From Deltaproteobacteria bacterium (GTDB lineage Bacteria > Desulfobacterota > Desulfobacteria > Desulfobacterales > JAFDCJ01): 6,644 nucleotides of DNA. Each line of letters begins with the position of its first letter. Positions within the stretch are counted from its first letter, which is position 1. The DNA lies in contig JAFDDW010000114.1 in NCBI GenBank assembly GCA_019310665.1, forward strand, positions 1-6,644. Reading direction: 5' to 3'. A model generated the notes under the pieces. That model did not search any database and was not told the DNA's origin. It worked only from the letters and a program-made list of their open reading frames with translations. The translations under genes and the position numbers were made by a program. This document shows, piece after piece, positions 6,455 to 6,644 of the stretch.

Positions 6455-6468
6455 ACGGGTTGCGGGTT
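6455..6468 (+). repeat. two further GCGGGTT-type heptamers
   Basis: ACGGGTT followed by GCGGGTT repeats the unit of the array at 6355-6396 after about 58 bases, with the GATTTGG array lying between them. This suggests the GATTTGG block interrupts, or was copied into, a longer GCGGGTT tract. Confidence 0.75.
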
Positions 6469-6492
6469 AAAGCCGAGAAAATTCCAAGCACC

Positions 6493-6554
6493 AAAAAACA
6501 AATCTCAAATGGTTCGACAGGCTCACCACCCTGAGCCAGGTCGAAGGGCAAATC
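6493..6554 (-). repeat. REP-like palindromic repeat, right copy, inverted relative to the left copy
   Basis: The core palindrome at 6513-6545 has arms TTCGACAGGCTCA and TGAGCCAGGTCGAA around a CCACCC loop. Read on the minus strand the element starts GATTTGCCCTTCGAC and ends CCATTTGAGATTTG, matching both edges of the cluster at 3372-3473. This copy is a single, more intact unit. Confidence 0.82.
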
Positions 6555-6589
6555 CCAATGACCCAAATTCAAAATTCGAAACGGCTGCT

Positions 6590-6622
6590 TTTGACGGGCT
6601 CAAGCCCTGAGCTTGCCGAAGG
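6590..6622 (+). repeat. diverged third palindrome of the same family
   Basis: TTTGACGGGCTCA, a short AGCCC loop and TGAGCTTGCCGAA form an imperfect palindrome with the same arm design as the copy at 6513-6545, followed by GGG. Several arm positions differ, so it is an older or separate family member. It begins 44 bases after the previous palindrome. Confidence 0.65.
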
Positions 6623-6644
6623 GAGCTCGTCGCTGGACAAACAA

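Larger units (their letters stand above)
6197..6644. other. 448-base non-coding region upstream of the cyclase
   Basis: The first 140 bases (6197-6336) contain the leader, ribosome site and candidate promoters of the cyclase gene. From 6355 onward the region is made mostly of repeats: two heptamer arrays, a short third array and two palindromes. I see no supported reading frame on either strand; the plus-strand frame beginning at 6439 only translates repeats. Confidence 0.7.

Noticed and set aside
6439..6534. Plus-strand frame starting MASVSYGLRV
   Set aside because: It reads through the heptamer and palindrome repeats, has no ribosome site and ends inside the palindrome.

Overview
The window holds four protein-coding genes and two repeat-rich intergenic stretches. 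Base composition is moderate. The gene set (dynamin-like GTPase, YqgE/AlgH protein, membrane-anchored multi-GAF adenylate cyclase) and the intergenic repeats (TTCGACAGGCTCA palindromes, GCGGGTT and GATTTGG heptamers) resemble Gram-negative sulfate-reducer-type Deltaproteobacteria (Desulfobacterota, perhaps Desulfobacterales). That placement comes from general familiarity, not a search, so I hold it at moderate confidence.

Layout, left to right. Positions 76-2316 (minus) encode a 746-residue dynamin-family GTPase with clear G1 and G3 motifs and an unusual G4. A 115-base divergent spacer carries a plausible promoter for a 48-residue, four-cysteine, lysine-tailed protein at 2432-2578 (plus). That small gene converges, with a 17-base gap, on a full-length YqgE/AlgH gene at 2596-3165 (minus), which has a TTGACA-type promoter and a good ribosome binding site. 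A 409-base gap then carries a palindromic repeat cluster. Positions 3575-6196 (minus) encode an 873-residue class III adenylate cyclase: two membrane helices, a HAMP-like linker, three GAF domains and a complete catalytic domain. Beyond it, 448 bases hold the cyclase promoter region, two adjacent heptanucleotide arrays (one a canonical G-quadruplex motif) and two more palindromes.

The genes do not form an obvious operon: YqgE/AlgH, the small Cys protein and the cyclase each appear to have their own promoter, and no shared pathway can be read from the sequence. The best leads are the Cys-repeat microprotein, the partial cyclic-nucleotide-binding signature (N, K, F, D) in the third GAF domain of the cyclase, the non-canonical GTPase G4 motif, and inverted copies of one palindromic element on either side of the cyclase gene. 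I found no CRISPR array, tRNA, rRNA, insertion sequence or defence system.
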